This document shows, one piece after another, positions 1 to 8,803 of a DNA stretch of 42,149 nucleotides. The position numbers and the translations under genes were made by a program. Each line of letters starts with the position of its first letter. Within the stretch, counting starts at the first letter, position 1. The DNA lies in NCBI RefSeq assembly GCF_001423245.1, contig NZ_LMOH01000014.1, forward strand, positions 1 to 42,149, in the 5' to 3' direction. The notes beneath the pieces are model-generated. The model was not told where the DNA came from, made no database searches, and saw only the letters and a program-made list of their open reading frames with translations. Origin of the DNA: Aureimonas sp. Leaf324. Its GTDB lineage: Bacteria > Pseudomonadota > Alphaproteobacteria > Rhizobiales > Rhizobiaceae.

Positions 1-1143
1 CATTGCGCCGACCGCCGAGACCACCTGGCCGATCGTCGTCTCCAGCTGCACGACGGCGCGGTTGAACTCGGCGCGGATCGGCTCGAACTCGGGCGCCACC
101 GCCTCACCCATGCGCACCGTCAGGTCGCCCGCCGACAGGCGCGCGAAGCTCGTCTCGACGAGGCCGACGAAGGTGCGAAGGTCCTCCGCCTTGGCATGGT
201 CGAGGGCATGCTGGCGCTCGGCGCTGGCCGTCTGCGAGAGACGGGCCGCTTCGGCCTCCGCTGTCAGGCGAAGCTTTTCCGTCGCGGCACCGCGGAAGAC
301 CTCGAGCGCTCTCGCCATCGCGCCGACCTCATCGCGGCGATCGAGGCCGTCGATCGCCGAGCCGAGGTCGCCGCGTGCAACCCGGTCCATGGCCAGTTCC
401 AAACCGCCGACCCCGCGCACGACACGGGTCATCATCAGCCAGCCGAAAAGTCCGAGATCGAGAAGAAGCGCAAAGGAACTCGCGAGCATCAGCCAGAACT
501 GCGTCGTCTGGCGCGCCGTCGCCGACGAAACTTCCGCGCTCGACCGCTCGTTGAGCTTCACGAAGAAAGCGTCGACCGGCTCCATCACGCTCGCCACCGC
601 CGCATGGTAGGATTTCGACACGAGGTTGCCGTTCGCCTGCTGGCGCTGGCTGGCCGTCAGCCCGGGGCGCGCCAGCGTTTCCATCGCGTCCGTCTCGAGC
701 TTCACCAGGGTGTTGGAGCGCTCGATCGCGGTGTCGAGAAGCTGGAATTCGTCGCCCTGGATGCCGGCCTGGACCATGCGATCGCGCAGCGACACGGTGT
801 CGCCGTCGGGCCGCGGCTGCGCGCCTCGTGTGGTCGCGAGTTCCCAATAGGGCCGCGTGTAGTAGTCGACCGGCGTCGGCGCCTTGCCGTCGCGGATGTC
901 GAGCGCCTTGAAATACTGCTCCTTGTACATGCGGTCGCCTGTGGCCACGAACGTGCGCACCATGCGCGTCAGTTCGGACGAGGTTTGCCGAAACCCGTCG
1001 GCGAGCTGATAGGCCTCGTAGCGACGATCGTAGGTGCGCACGATGTCGCTTCCAGCCTTCTGGTAGAAGTAGAAGGACGCGAAGAACGCCGCCAGGAGGC
1101 TCGCGGTGGCCAGACTGAACGCGATGAAAAGAGCGCGGATGCT
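1..1143 (-). CDS. Methyl-accepting chemotaxis protein, N-terminal part (runs off the window)
   Basis: The frame is open from a GTG at 1143 to the window edge, giving 381 residues. A hydrophobic segment lies at about residues 6-26 and a second at about 212-235 (FWLMLASSFALLLDLGLFGW). Between them is a sensory region of about 185 residues, rich in helix-forming residues. After the second membrane segment come a HAMP-like helix with a DEVGAMARALEVFR stretch and then a second HAMP-like unit (FARLSAGDLTVRM). This order is typical of inner-membrane chemotaxis receptors. The methyl-accepting signalling domain would lie beyond the window, so a histidine kinase or cyclase output is not excluded. No ligand can be inferred. 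The start is the first start codon ahead of the membrane anchor; no strong ribosome binding site was seen. Confidence 0.8.
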
Positions 1144-1660
1144 CACGGAAGCGCCTCGACCTTGAGAATGGAACGCGCGCAGGAGCGCGGGGCCTGTTGG
1201 CCCGCCTCCTTTGCCATCCAACAGTTTGGCGGCATCTTCTTAAAGAATGAGGAAGGCAGTGGCGCGGAAGCGAGTGGCGCGCGCCGGCCTGTCCTAACGA
1301 CGGGACATGTGGCGGTAGCCCAAGCGCCCGGATGCCGGACGAGAGTGCTCAGGCTCATCGGCAATGCCGCCACGTGTCATCTCAGATGGCCGCCTGACGC
1401 GCGGGTCCGGACGAACCCGGTTCACCTCAACCAGCTTTTGAGATGGTCAAGGTTCTGGGCCTTAAGGCCTCGATCCTCGAGATCGGTCGGCAATGCCGAC
1501 GATGGGACCCTTCGGTTTCACGAGCCGGCTACCAGCCCGAAGAAAAAGCGGCAGCAAGCCAGCGTTCCGAAAGCTGCGATGCTGCAGCGCAGTTGACAGC
1601 GATGATCGCAGCGCAACATTCTCGATCACCGCGCCCTGCCCTTGCAGACCATGTCGCGGC
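1144..1660. other. Non-coding stretch upstream of the chemotaxis receptor
   Basis: No convincing gene is visible here. Open frames exist on both strands but have arginine-rich, low-complexity translations typical of GC-rich shadow frames. The part next to 1143 should hold the receptor promoter, but I could not identify one. Confidence 0.5.
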
Positions 1661-1701
1661 GACCCGCTCGGTCGAAACGACGCATCACGACCGAGCGGGT
1701 C
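1661..1701. repeat. Long perfect inverted repeat (14-bp stem, 13-nt loop)
   Basis: GACCCGCTCGGTCG at 1661-1674 is the exact reverse complement of 1688-1701. No T-run follows on either strand, so it is not a standard intrinsic terminator. It lies 85 bp past the end of the RTX gene, beyond that gene's own terminator. It could be a repetitive extragenic palindrome or a protein-binding site. Confidence 0.7.
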
Positions 1702-1727
1702 ACCCATTCGCCTTGCGTCATCGGCGC

Positions 1728-1757
1728 AAAAAACCCGCTCCGGCGAACCGGGCGGGC
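1728..1757 (-). terminator. Rho-independent terminator of the RTX gene
   Basis: On the minus strand, a GC-rich hairpin (CCCGCCCGG, loop TTCG, then CCGGAGCGGG with one bulge) is followed directly by six T residues. It lies about 30 bp after the stop codon of the RTX gene. Confidence 0.85.
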
Positions 1758-1785
1758 TTCGGCAAGTCTCCGCAATTGATACGCG

Positions 1786-2814
1786 TCAGGCGAAAGCGCC
1801 GGCGTCGAGGCTGGCGGACGAGACGCCGGTCAGAATGACCGTCCCGCCCCCGGACAGCGCGATGACCGCCGACCCGTTCACGTCGGAGACCGTGTAGGTC
1901 TGTCCCTGTAGGTTGAGGCTGTCGCCCTGCGTCCGGCTGAAATCGACGATGACGTCGTTGCCCGACCCCGCCGCGAAGAAGAAGACGTCCGCCTCCGTTC
2001 CGCCGGACAGGGTGTCGTTGCCGAGATCACCCCAGATCTGATCGTTGCCGGCCCCGCCGAACACGAGATCGTCGCCTTGGCCGCCGCGCACGTAGTCGTT
2101 GCCTTGGCCGCCGCCCACCGTGTCGTTGCCCTTGTCGCCGAACAGGGCATCGTTGCCGAGATTGCCGAACACGGCGTCGTTGTCGCGACCGCCATAGGCG
2201 ACGTCGTCGTCCTGTCCCGCAAAGATCGAATCGTTGCCCTGGTTGGCGAAGATGACGTCCGCCCCCTGATTGCCGTTGATCAGGTCGTTGCCGGAATAGC
2301 CGGTGATCGTGTCGTTCCCGGCGAACCCGTTGATCGTGTCGCCGAAATCGGTGCCGGTCAGGGTGTCGGGTCCCGCCGTTCCATCGATCGAGGTACTCGG
2401 CGGACGCACGACATAGGTGCCCTGATAGTTGATCGTGAGGTCGATGTATTCCTCGCGGATGGACCTGAAGTCGTCCACGTCGCGGCCGATCCCGTAGCGG
2501 ATGTCGATGGCGCCGTCGGCCACGATGCCGGCCAGCACCGACTGCGGGATCGTGAAGCTTACGACGTTCACGCCGTTGTATTCGTCGTTCGGCGCGATCG
2601 CCCCGAAGGACTGGCTGGTGAACCCTTCGATCTGCACGTTGAAGGTCTCGGCCTGCTCGCCCGGCGAGAAGTCGCCGTAGTAGCGAAGCGTCACGACAGC
2701 ATCGCTATCGGCGACCTGAGGAACGTTGCCGATCGTGAAGGGGCCGAGGAGAGCAGGTCCCCGACCGGTGCCGATGAAATCGTCGAGCCTGTAGTTGAAC
2801 GTAACCGCGGTCAT
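1786..2814 (-). CDS. RTX-type calcium-binding repeat protein with an unrecognised N-terminal domain
   Basis: The protein has 342 residues. Residues about 1-125 form a beta-rich region I do not recognise (it starts TAVTFNYRLDDFIGTG). Residues about 140-275 consist of glycine/aspartate nonapeptides of the GGxGxDxxx type (GNDTITGYSGNDLING, GGAGNDQIWGDLGNDTL). The C-terminus (FFFAAGSGNDVIVDF...) is the usual cap of RTX proteins, which carries the uncleaved type I secretion signal. The family is exported by ABC/MFP/TolC systems and folds on binding calcium outside the cell; no exporter gene is in the window. Several repeats have N or D in place of the second glycine (GNQGAD, GRDNDA). The start is the ATG at 2814, placed behind GGGAGGAGAGG. 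A GTG at 2844 is in frame but lacks a ribosome site. A strong terminator follows, so the gene is probably monocistronic. Confidence 0.85.
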   Translation of the reverse strand: MTAVTFNYRLDDFIGTGRGPALLGPFTIGNVPQVADSDAVVTLRYYGDFSPGEQAETFNVQIEGFTSQSFGAIAPNDEYNGVNVVSFTIPQSVLAGIVADGAIDIRYGIGRDVDDFRSIREEYIDLTINYQGTYVVRPPSTSIDGTAGPDTLTGTDFGDTINGFAGNDTITGYSGNDLINGNQGADVIFANQGNDSIFAGQDDDVAYGGRDNDAVFGNLGNDALFGDKGNDTVGGGQGNDYVRGGQGDDLVFGGAGNDQIWGDLGNDTLSGGTEADVFFFAAGSGNDVIVDFSRTQGDSLNLQGQTYTVSDVNGSAVIALSGGGTVILTGVSSASLDAGAFA

Positions 2815-3139
2815 CGGCCTCTCCTCCCGAAACGTTCTAGGCACGATGCCGCGACACTCACGAGAAAGTCAACACGATGTCATCTGCTTGATGAACGACG
2901 ACGGATGCACGACAGCGATCTTGACTGCGGCAGATCGTTACACGTGTTTCAAAACCGAGCTGGATCCGCCCACAATCCATGGAAGGCCGGAGGAATGTCC
3001 CGCATCCCTTTCGGCGAAGGCGTCATGACGCTGTCGAAGTTCCACGGGTGGCGGGGACATACGATCCGCGGTGACACACGCAGCAACGGATTGCCTAAGG
3101 GGCCATGCAGGGATCGAGAGCCGGCCGTTGTAACCGGGT
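2815..3139. other. Intergenic region between the RTX gene and tRNA-Gly
   Basis: I see no convincing gene, RNA or repeat. The RTX promoter is expected near 2815-2900 on the minus strand, but no clear -35/-10 pair was found. Confidence 0.4.
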
Positions 3140-3214
3140 TGGAGCGGGCGATGGGGATCGAACCCACGACATCCAGCTTGGGAAGCTGGCGTTCTACCGC
3201 TGAACTACGCCCGC
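3140..3214 (-). tRNA. tRNA-Gly (anticodon CCC)
   Basis: Read on the minus strand, the acceptor arm GCGGGCG (3208-3214) pairs with CGCCCGC (3144-3150). The anticodon stem CCAGC/GCTGG encloses the loop TTCCCAA, so the anticodon is CCC, which reads GGG. The T-loop is GTTCGATCC. The discriminator is T, and CCA is encoded at 3140-3142. No integrase or direct repeat is seen beside it. Confidence 0.95.
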
Positions 3215-3261
3215 GCTCGAGCCGAGACACTGCCCGCAAGGCAGGATTCCGTCAAGCGCCG

Positions 3262-4344
3262 TCAGATGAAATGCTTGGAGAGCTTTAGGCCCTGCGCCTG
3301 GTAGTTGGACTTCAGATCGGACCCGTAGAGGCGGTTCGGCAGGCTCGCCATGCGCTCGTAGACGAGCCGTCCGACGATCTGGCCGTCCTCCAGGATGAAC
3401 GGCACGTCGTGACTGCGCACCTCGAGCACGGCGCGCGAGCCCGAGCCGCCCGCCGCCGAATGACCGAAGCCGGGATCGAAGAAGCCCGCGTAATGGACAC
3501 GGAACTCGCCGACCAGCGGGTCGAAGGGCGTCATCTCGGCGGCAAAGGCCGGCGGCACATGCACCGCCTCCTTGGAGACGAGGATGTAGAATTCGTCGGG
3601 GTCGAGAACGAGTTCGCCCACCGCTCCGCGCCGGATCGGTTCCCAATAATCGAGCATCGGGAGCGCGGCGCGACGGTCGACGTCCACCACGCCGGTGTGC
3701 CGCTTGCCGCGATAGCCGACGAGGCCCGTCTCGTCACCGACGAGATCGATCGACAGCGCGATGCCGCCGCCGGAGATATTGGCGTCCGCCGCGCTGGTCA
3801 GCCGCTCGGTCTCGTGCAGGGCGGCGAGCTCCGCTTCGAGAAGTTGCGCGTCGCCGGTGCGGAAGCGGATCTGGGTGAGGCGCGAGCCCGGCCGCACGAC
3901 GATGGGGAAGGTGCGCGGGCTGATCTCGAGGAAGAGCGGCCCCCGGTAGCCGGCCGGGATCTTGTCGAACTCCTGCGCTCCGTCCGACAGGACGCGGGTG
4001 AAGATGTCGAGGCGGCCGGTCGAACTCTTCGGATTGGTCGCGGCGCGGATCTCGGCAGGAAGGTCGAGCGCTTCCTGCAGCGGCACGATGTAGACGCAGC
4101 CCGTCTCCAGGACGGCGCCGCCCGACAGGTCGATCTCGTGCATCGACAGGCGGCGGAGCTTGGCCTCCACCGGATTGCCGCGGCCGGGCAGGAAACTCGC
4201 ACGCACCCGGTAGGCCTTCGCACCGAGCCGGAGATCGAGGCTCGCCGGCTGGATCTGGTCGGCGTCGAAGGGGCGCTCGGACGCGATGCGACCGTCCGCG
4301 GACAGTTGCGCGATATCGCGATCGGGAAGGATGCCGCCGGCCAT
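3262..4344 (-). CDS. dcd: dCTP deaminase, long alphaproteobacterial form
   Basis: The enzyme converts dCTP to dUTP, the first step toward dUMP for thymidylate synthesis in the cytoplasm. The 360-residue product is about twice the length of E. coli Dcd (193 aa). It appears to hold two Dcd/dUTPase-like halves, as is usual in Rhizobiales. In the first half, residues about 105-140 carry the family SSTGR motif followed by a conserved hydrophobic stretch. The second half (RRAALPMLDYWEPI through HYAGFFDPGFG) repeats the fold. The start at ATG 4344 is preceded by GGAG at a good distance; a GTG eight codons upstream has no ribosome site. It is divergent from metZ, with the riboswitch region between them. 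It fits with the nucleoside salvage genes downstream but is not in their operon. Confidence 0.92.
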   Translation of the reverse strand: MAGGILPDRDIAQLSADGRIASERPFDADQIQPASLDLRLGAKAYRVRASFLPGRGNPVEAKLRRLSMHEIDLSGGAVLETGCVYIVPLQEALDLPAEIRAATNPKSSTGRLDIFTRVLSDGAQEFDKIPAGYRGPLFLEISPRTFPIVVRPGSRLTQIRFRTGDAQLLEAELAALHETERLTSAADANISGGGIALSIDLVGDETGLVGYRGKRHTGVVDVDRRAALPMLDYWEPIRRGAVGELVLDPDEFYILVSKEAVHVPPAFAAEMTPFDPLVGEFRVHYAGFFDPGFGHSAAGGSGSRAVLEVRSHDVPFILEDGQIVGRLVYERMASLPNRLYGSDLKSNYQAQGLKLSKHFI

Positions 4345-4405
4345 GAACTCAACTCCAAGCTGATCCACGCGTTAGCAGGCCCGGCGAGGCTTGGAAACGG
4401 GCGGA

Positions 4406-4433
4406 TTGATTTCGGCTGCGGACAGGATTAAGG
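4406..4433 (+). promoter_or_regulatory. Possible promoter of the metZ riboswitch transcript
   Basis: TTGATT at 4406-4411 lies about 15-17 bp before an AT-rich GATTAAG that ends around 4432. Transcription would then start close to the 5' edge of the SAM-II aptamer. The -35 is good and the -10 is weak, so this rests mainly on position. Confidence 0.35.
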
Positions 4434-4442
4434 CTCGCCGCG

Positions 4443-4495
4443 TTCGTGGTGATTTGCCGGCCGGCTTGCAGCCACGTAAAACAAGTCGCTAAAGG
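4443..4495 (+). promoter_or_regulatory. SAM-II riboswitch upstream of metZ
   Basis: The segment matches the SAM-II (metA motif) aptamer. P1 is formed by CGTGG (4445-4449) and CCACG (4472-4476). The conserved GTGATTTG follows the 5' P1 strand, and CTTGCAGCCACG closes the hairpin. The 3' part AAGTCGCTAAA (4483-4493) supplies the pseudoknot strand with the conserved GCTAAA. Its position about 75 nt ahead of metZ on the same strand matches the known use of SAM-II in alphaproteobacterial methionine genes. By family knowledge, SAM binding stabilises the pseudoknot and lowers metZ expression. Confidence 0.92.
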
Positions 4496-4567
4496 CCGTT
4501 TCGCCTCACCCCGAGCGGCTTCTTCGCGTCTGTTGCCCCGTTTTGCAAAGCGGCCTCGGAGACGTCC

Positions 4568-5764
4568 ATGCTGAAGAAGAACGACGCAGCCCGCCCCTTG
4601 CGCCCGGCGACCGCCATGGTTCACGGCGGCACCATGCGCTCCGGCTTCGGCGAGACGTCGGAAGCCCTCTTCCTGACCCAAGGCTTCGTCTACCCGACCG
4701 CCGAGGCGGCCGAGGCGCGCTTCAAGGGCGAGGAGCCGGGCTTCGTCTACTCGCGCTACGCCAACCCGACGACGCGCATGTTCGAGGAGCGGATGATGGC
4801 GCTGGAGGGCGCCGAGGACGCGCGTGCCACGGCGTCGGGCATGGCCGCCGTCTCGGCCGCGCTCCAGTGCTCCGTCCGGGCCGGCGACCATGTGGTGGCT
4901 GCGCGCGCGCTCTTCGGCTCCTGCCGCTACATCATCGAGACGGTGCTGGGACGCGCGGGCGTCGCCTGCACGCTGGTCGACGGGCGCGATCTCGAGCAGT
5001 GGAAGGCGGCGGTCCGGCCAGAGACCAAGCTCTTCTTCCTGGAAAGCCCGACCAACCCGACGCTGGAGGTCATCGACATCCGCGCCGTCGCCGAGATCGC
5101 CCACGAGGCCGGTGCGCGGCTCATCGTCGACAACGTGTTCGCCACGCCGATGCAGCAGAAGCCGCTGGAACTCGGCGCCGACGTCGTGATCTATTCCGCG
5201 ACCAAGCATATCGACGGCCAGGGCCGCTGCCTCGGCGGCGTCATCCTGTCGGACGCCCAGTGGATCGCCGAGGAGCTGCAGGACTTCTTCCGCCACACCG
5301 GCCCGTCGCTGTCGCCGTTCAACGCCTGGTGCCTGCTGAAGGGCCTCGAGACCCTGCCGCTGCGCGTCGCCCAGCAGACGGCGAACGCCGCCCGTCTCGC
5401 CGATGCGCTGGCCGCCTCGCCGAAGGTCTCGCGCGTCATCTATCCCGGTCGCGCCGACCATCCGGACGCCGAGGTCATCGCCCGCCAGATGTCGGGCGGC
5501 TCGACCCTTCTGGCGCTGGACCTGAAGGGCGGCAAGGAGGCGGCGTTCCGCTTCTCGAATGCGCTCGAGATCATCAAGATCTCCAACAATCTCGGCGACG
5601 CCAAGAGCCTGATCACGCATCCCGCGACCACCACTCACAAGAGCCTCACCGACGAGGCGCGCGCCGAACTCGGCATCGGACCGGGACTTCTGCGTCTGTC
5701 GACCGGCATTGAGGACGGCGCCGATCTCGTGGATGACGTCGAGCGCGCGCTCGCCAGCGTCTGA
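4568..5764 (+). CDS. metZ: O-succinylhomoserine sulfhydrylase (homocysteine synthase)
   Basis: This pyridoxal-phosphate enzyme of the Cys/Met-metabolism family makes homocysteine from O-succinylhomoserine and sulfide in methionine biosynthesis. The 398-residue length is typical. The N-terminal region has the YSRYANPTT substrate loop, a glycine-rich cofactor contact (ATASGMAAVSAA), ESPTNPTLEV before the aspartate of IVDN, and the Schiff-base lysine in SATKHIDGQGR at about residue 213. The HIDGQGRCLGG sequence after the lysine and the lack of the usual MetB/MetC signature favour MetZ. A SAM-II riboswitch lies directly upstream, so expression should fall when SAM is plentiful. A strong hairpin follows the gene, and apaG begins after it on the same strand. 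Confidence 0.93.
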   Translation: MLKKNDAARPLRPATAMVHGGTMRSGFGETSEALFLTQGFVYPTAEAAEARFKGEEPGFVYSRYANPTTRMFEERMMALEGAEDARATASGMAAVSAALQCSVRAGDHVVAARALFGSCRYIIETVLGRAGVACTLVDGRDLEQWKAAVRPETKLFFLESPTNPTLEVIDIRAVAEIAHEAGARLIVDNVFATPMQQKPLELGADVVIYSATKHIDGQGRCLGGVILSDAQWIAEELQDFFRHTGPSLSPFNAWCLLKGLETLPLRVAQQTANAARLADALAASPKVSRVIYPGRADHPDAEVIARQMSGGSTLLALDLKGGKEAAFRFSNALEIIKISNNLGDAKSLITHPATTTHKSLTDEARAELGIGPGLLRLSTGIEDGADLVDDVERALASV

Positions 5765-5795
5765 CCGGAGCCTCGTTCCGGCTCCATCGACCCGG

Positions 5796-5828
5796 TTTTG
5801 CCGCAATTGTCTGCGGATTGCGGCAAAA
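5796..5828 (+). terminator. Hairpin terminator between metZ and apaG
   Basis: TTTTGCCGCAAT at 5796-5807 pairs perfectly with 5817-5828 around a 9-nt loop. The 12-bp stem is followed by GCTTTT on the plus strand and preceded by A-complementary bases on the other. It lies 32 bp after the metZ stop. The T-run is short, so termination may be partial and allow read-through into apaG. Confidence 0.7.
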
Positions 5829-5869
5829 GCTTTTCGCGCTCTTCGGCGCCCGCAACGAACGCAAGGGCC

Positions 5870-6262
5870 ATGTATCAGGCGACCACGCGCCACATCACCG
5901 TCAAGGTGACCCCGTCATACCTCCGTGACCAGTCCGAACCGTCGGAGGGGCATTGGGTGTTCGCCTACCGGGTGGAGATCGAGAACGGCTCGCGCGAGAC
6001 GGTGCAACTGCGTGCGCGACGCTGGCAGATCACCGATGGGCTCGGCCGGGTCGAGGTGGTGGAAGGTCCGGGCGTTGTCGGCGAGGAGCCGATCCTCGAG
6101 CCCGGCGACAGCTTCACCTACACGTCGGGCTGCCCGCTCTCGACCCCGTCCGGCATCATGCGGGGCCACTACCGGATGCAGTCGATCGACGGCAGCCTGT
6201 TCGAGGTCGAAATCCCAGCCTTCTCGCTGGACGCGCCGGCCGAACGGCGCGTCCTGAACTAG
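5870..6262 (+). CDS. apaG: ApaG (DUF525) protein
   Basis: The 130-residue product matches ApaG in full. It has the N-terminal [10 protein letters not shown] strand, a YRVEIEN strand, the RRWQITDG segment, [14 protein letters not shown], and the signature [18 protein letters not shown]. ApaG is a small cytoplasmic beta-sandwich protein of the fibronectin-III type; its biochemical role is not settled, and the name comes from its link to diadenosine tetraphosphate metabolism in enterobacteria. The start at ATG 5870 has AAGGG just upstream. A longer in-frame reading from 5798 would run through the metZ terminator hairpin and is unlikely. The metZ-apaG pairing is common in Rhizobiales. The gene converges on deoA, with only 4 bp between the stops. 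Confidence 0.93.
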   Translation: MYQATTRHITVKVTPSYLRDQSEPSEGHWVFAYRVEIENGSRETVQLRARRWQITDGLGRVEVVEGPGVVGEEPILEPGDSFTYTSGCPLSTPSGIMRGHYRMQSIDGSLFEVEIPAFSLDAPAERRVLN

Positions 6263-6266
6263 GACA

Positions 6267-7574
6267 TCAGCCGAACCGCTCGATCACCGCCGGCGATGCC
6301 GTCCCTGCCTCGCGGATCATCATCGCGGCGCGAACCCGCGCCGCCGCCCGGTCCGCGGCGTCAAGGCTTTGCGCATGGACGAAACACAGCGGCTCGCCGA
6401 CGCTCAAGCTCGCTCCAAGCGGCGCGAGGGCCGAAAGTCCGACCGCGAAATCCACGGGATCGCCCGGCCGCGTCCGCCCGCCCCCAAGCTCGACGACCGC
6501 CAGCCCGAGCGCGCGGGTGTCGATGGCGGCCAGCGTGCCGGCCTGCTCGGCGGTCACGGGCCGCACGATCGGCGCCGTCGGTAGGAACCGCTCGGGGTTG
6601 TCCAGAAGATCGGCGGGACCACCGAGCAACGACACCATCCTGGCGAAGCGCTCGGCCGCCCGACCGTCGTCGAGTGCGGACCGCGCCATGATTTCCGCAG
6701 CCTGGATCGTGGGCGCGAGGCCCCCGGCGCAGAGGGCCTCGCCGGCCAGCGCCAGCGTCACAGCCTCCAGGCGGGCGTCGCGGTGCTCCCCGGTGAGGAA
6801 GCGGATGGCGTTGGCGACCTCCAGCGCGTTGCCGGCGTCGCTGGCCAACGGCTCGGCCATGCCGGTGAGGAGCGCGCTGCAGCGCAGGCCACCACCCCGC
6901 GCGACCTCGACCAGCGAGCGCATCAGCGCCCGCGCGTCGTCCGCCGCCGCCATGAAGGCGCCGGAGCCGGTCTTCACGTCGAGCACCAGCGTGTCGACGC
7001 CGGATGCGAGCTTCTTCGACAGGATCGAGGCGGTGATGAGCGGGATCGATTCCACCGTCGCCGTGGTGTCGCGCACCGCATAGATCCGGCCGTCCGCCGG
7101 CGCCAGCCGGGCGCTGGGCCCGACGATGGCGCAGCCGGCGTCGCATACCGCGCGGCGGAGCGTGTCCCCGTCCGGCGTCACCGTGTAGCCGGGGATCGAC
7201 TCCAGCTTATCGAGCGTGCCGCCGGTGTGGCCGAGACCACGGCCCGAGATCATGGGAACGAAGGCACCGCAGGCGGCCAGGATCGGCGCGAGCATCAGCG
7301 AGACGTTATCGCCGACCCCGCCGGTCGAATGCTTGTCGAGAACGGGGCCGGGCAGGTCCGACCAGTCGAGCACCCCGCCCGAATCGCGCATCGCCAGGGT
7401 CAGTGCGACGGTCTCGGCCCGGTCCATGCCACGCAGAAAGACGGCCATCGCAAAGGCCGCGATCTGCCCTTCCCCGACCCGGCCATCCGTGACCCCCGCC
7501 ACGAACTCGGCGATCTCGGCGGGTTCGAGCGGGTGGCCGTCACGTTTGCGGCGGATGATCTCCTGCGGCAGCAT
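6267..7574 (-). CDS. deoA: Thymidine phosphorylase
   Basis: The enzyme splits thymidine with phosphate into thymine and 2-deoxyribose-1-phosphate. The 435-residue length is normal. The N-terminus [13 protein letters not shown] is characteristic. The phosphate-binding KHSTGGVGD lies at about residues 80-88. [18 protein letters not shown] and the VKTGSGAFM loop follow. The ATG shares its A with the stop of the purine nucleoside phosphorylase gene upstream (TGATG), so translation is probably coupled. It is the last gene of the nucleoside import/salvage operon and lets imported thymidine be used as a carbon source. Confidence 0.95.
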   Translation of the reverse strand: MLPQEIIRRKRDGHPLEPAEIAEFVAGVTDGRVGEGQIAAFAMAVFLRGMDRAETVALTLAMRDSGGVLDWSDLPGPVLDKHSTGGVGDNVSLMLAPILAACGAFVPMISGRGLGHTGGTLDKLESIPGYTVTPDGDTLRRAVCDAGCAIVGPSARLAPADGRIYAVRDTTATVESIPLITASILSKKLASGVDTLVLDVKTGSGAFMAAADDARALMRSLVEVARGGGLRCSALLTGMAEPLASDAGNALEVANAIRFLTGEHRDARLEAVTLALAGEALCAGGLAPTIQAAEIMARSALDDGRAAERFARMVSLLGGPADLLDNPERFLPTAPIVRPVTAEQAGTLAAIDTRALGLAVVELGGGRTRPGDPVDFAVGLSALAPLGASLSVGEPLCFVHAQSLDAADRAAARVRAAMMIREAGTASPAVIERFG

Positions 7575-8374
7575 CAGGCGGCGATGTCCGGCAGAGCCGC
7601 CGCCAGAATGCGGGCAAGGCGCGCGCCGCCACGCGGGGCGACCTCCTTGGTCTCGGTGTGGCTCAACTCGTTGCCTGTGATGCCCGCGCCCATGTTGGTG
7701 ATGACCGAGGCGGCGACGACGCGAAGGCCGAGGAAGCGCGCGAGGATCGTCTCGGGCACCGTGGACATGCCGACCGCATCGGCGCCGAACACCTTCGCCA
7801 TGCGGATTTCGGCCGGCGTCTCGAAGGAGGGGCCGGAGAACCACATGTAGACGCCGCGATGCAGCCCCTCCTCCGCCTTCACGGCGCCGCGCAGCATCGC
7901 CGTGCGCAGCGCTTCGTCGTAGGCCGTCGTCATGCCGACGAAGCGCGCGTCGGTCGGCTCGCCGATCAGCGGGTTCCGGCCGGAGAAGGCGATATGGTCC
8001 TCGATCAGCATGACCTCGCCGGGCTGGATCGACGAATTGACCGAACCGGCGGCGTTGGTCAGCACCAGGATTTCGATGCCGACCGCCTTCAGGGCCTCGA
8101 GCGCCGGGCGCATGGCGGCGGGATCGCCGGCTTCGTAATAGTGGATGCGGCCGGACAGGATCACGATCTCGATCCCGGCGAGCCAGCCGATCACGATCTC
8201 CCCGGCATGGCCGCTCACCGCCGAGACCGGCATGCCCGGCAGGGCGGAATAGGGCACGCGCTTGGGCTCCTGCACCGCGTCGACAAGCGCCCCGAGACCC
8301 GAGCCGAGAATCAGCGCGACGCGCGGCGCCCGGGCGCCGAGCTGCGAGCGGAGCGCATCGGCGAGTTCGCTCAT
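7574..8374 (-). CDS. punA: Purine nucleoside phosphorylase (trimeric, NP-II class)
   Basis: This phosphorylase cleaves inosine, guanosine or related nucleosides to base and ribose-1-phosphate. The 266 residues carry the phosphate-binding GSGLG near the N-terminus, SGHAGE, the LTNAAGS motif, the [12 protein letters not shown] substrate region, VGMSTVPE, and VITNMGAGI at the purine site, all typical of the PNP/MTAP class. The absence of a dedicated methylthioadenosine context and the linkage to cdd and deoA favour PNP over MTAP. The start (ATG 8374) overlaps the cdd stop as TGATG, and its own stop overlaps the deoA start in the same way. Guanosine/inosine versus xanthosine preference cannot be told. 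Confidence 0.93.
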   Translation of the reverse strand: MSELADALRSQLGARAPRVALILGSGLGALVDAVQEPKRVPYSALPGMPVSAVSGHAGEIVIGWLAGIEIVILSGRIHYYEAGDPAAMRPALEALKAVGIEILVLTNAAGSVNSSIQPGEVMLIEDHIAFSGRNPLIGEPTDARFVGMTTAYDEALRTAMLRGAVKAEEGLHRGVYMWFSGPSFETPAEIRMAKVFGADAVGMSTVPETILARFLGLRVVAASVITNMGAGITGNELSHTETKEVAPRGGARLARILAAALPDIAA

Positions 8375-8766
8375 CAGACGGCGTCCCGCGGGAAGGCCTT
8401 GGGCAGGAGCTCGTCCATCAGGACCGTCTCGATCACGCCCTCGGTCGCGTCGCACAGGAAGACCCGCGTCTCGGGCCTTGCGAACTCGGCGATGCGCTGG
8501 CGGCAGCCGCCGCAAGGCGAGCAGGCGCGCAGGCGCTCCGCGACGACGGCGATCTCGGCGATCTTGCCGCCGCCGTCCATCACCATGTGGGCGATCGCGG
8601 TCGTCTCCGCGCACCAGCCCTCCGGGAAGCTCACGACCTCAATGTTGCATCCCGAATAGATGCGCCCGTCCTCGGTGCGCAGCGCCGCGCCCACGGGGAA
8701 GTTGGAATAGGGCGCATGGCACTTCTTCATCGCCGCGCGAGCCTTGAGGAAGAGGTCTTCGGACAT
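8374..8766 (-). CDS. cdd: Cytidine deaminase
   Basis: This zinc enzyme deaminates cytidine and deoxycytidine to uridine and deoxyuridine. The 130-residue product is of the short tetrameric class. It shows [13 protein letters not shown] at the substrate pocket, WCAETTAI with the zinc cysteine and proton-shuttling glutamate, and SPCGGCRQ with the other two zinc cysteines. The start is the ATG at 8766 behind GAGAG; a TTG four codons upstream is also in frame. It follows the second permease by 37 bp and overlaps the purine phosphorylase gene by one base. Confidence 0.95.
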   Translation of the reverse strand: MSEDLFLKARAAMKKCHAPYSNFPVGAALRTEDGRIYSGCNIEVVSFPEGWCAETTAIAHMVMDGGGKIAEIAVVAERLRACSPCGGCRQRIAEFARPETRVFLCDATEGVIETVLMDELLPKAFPRDAV

Positions 8767-8803
8767 GGAAACTCTCAAGCGTTCGAGGACGGAGCGCGGA
8801 CGG

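Noticed and set aside
4349-5893. Open frame of 514 codons opposite metZ
   Set aside because: It covers metZ and the riboswitch on the other strand, has shadow composition and no ribosome site.
7575-7844. N-terminal extension of thymidine phosphorylase
   Set aside because: It overlaps the purine phosphorylase gene in another frame; the family start MLPQEII is at 7574.
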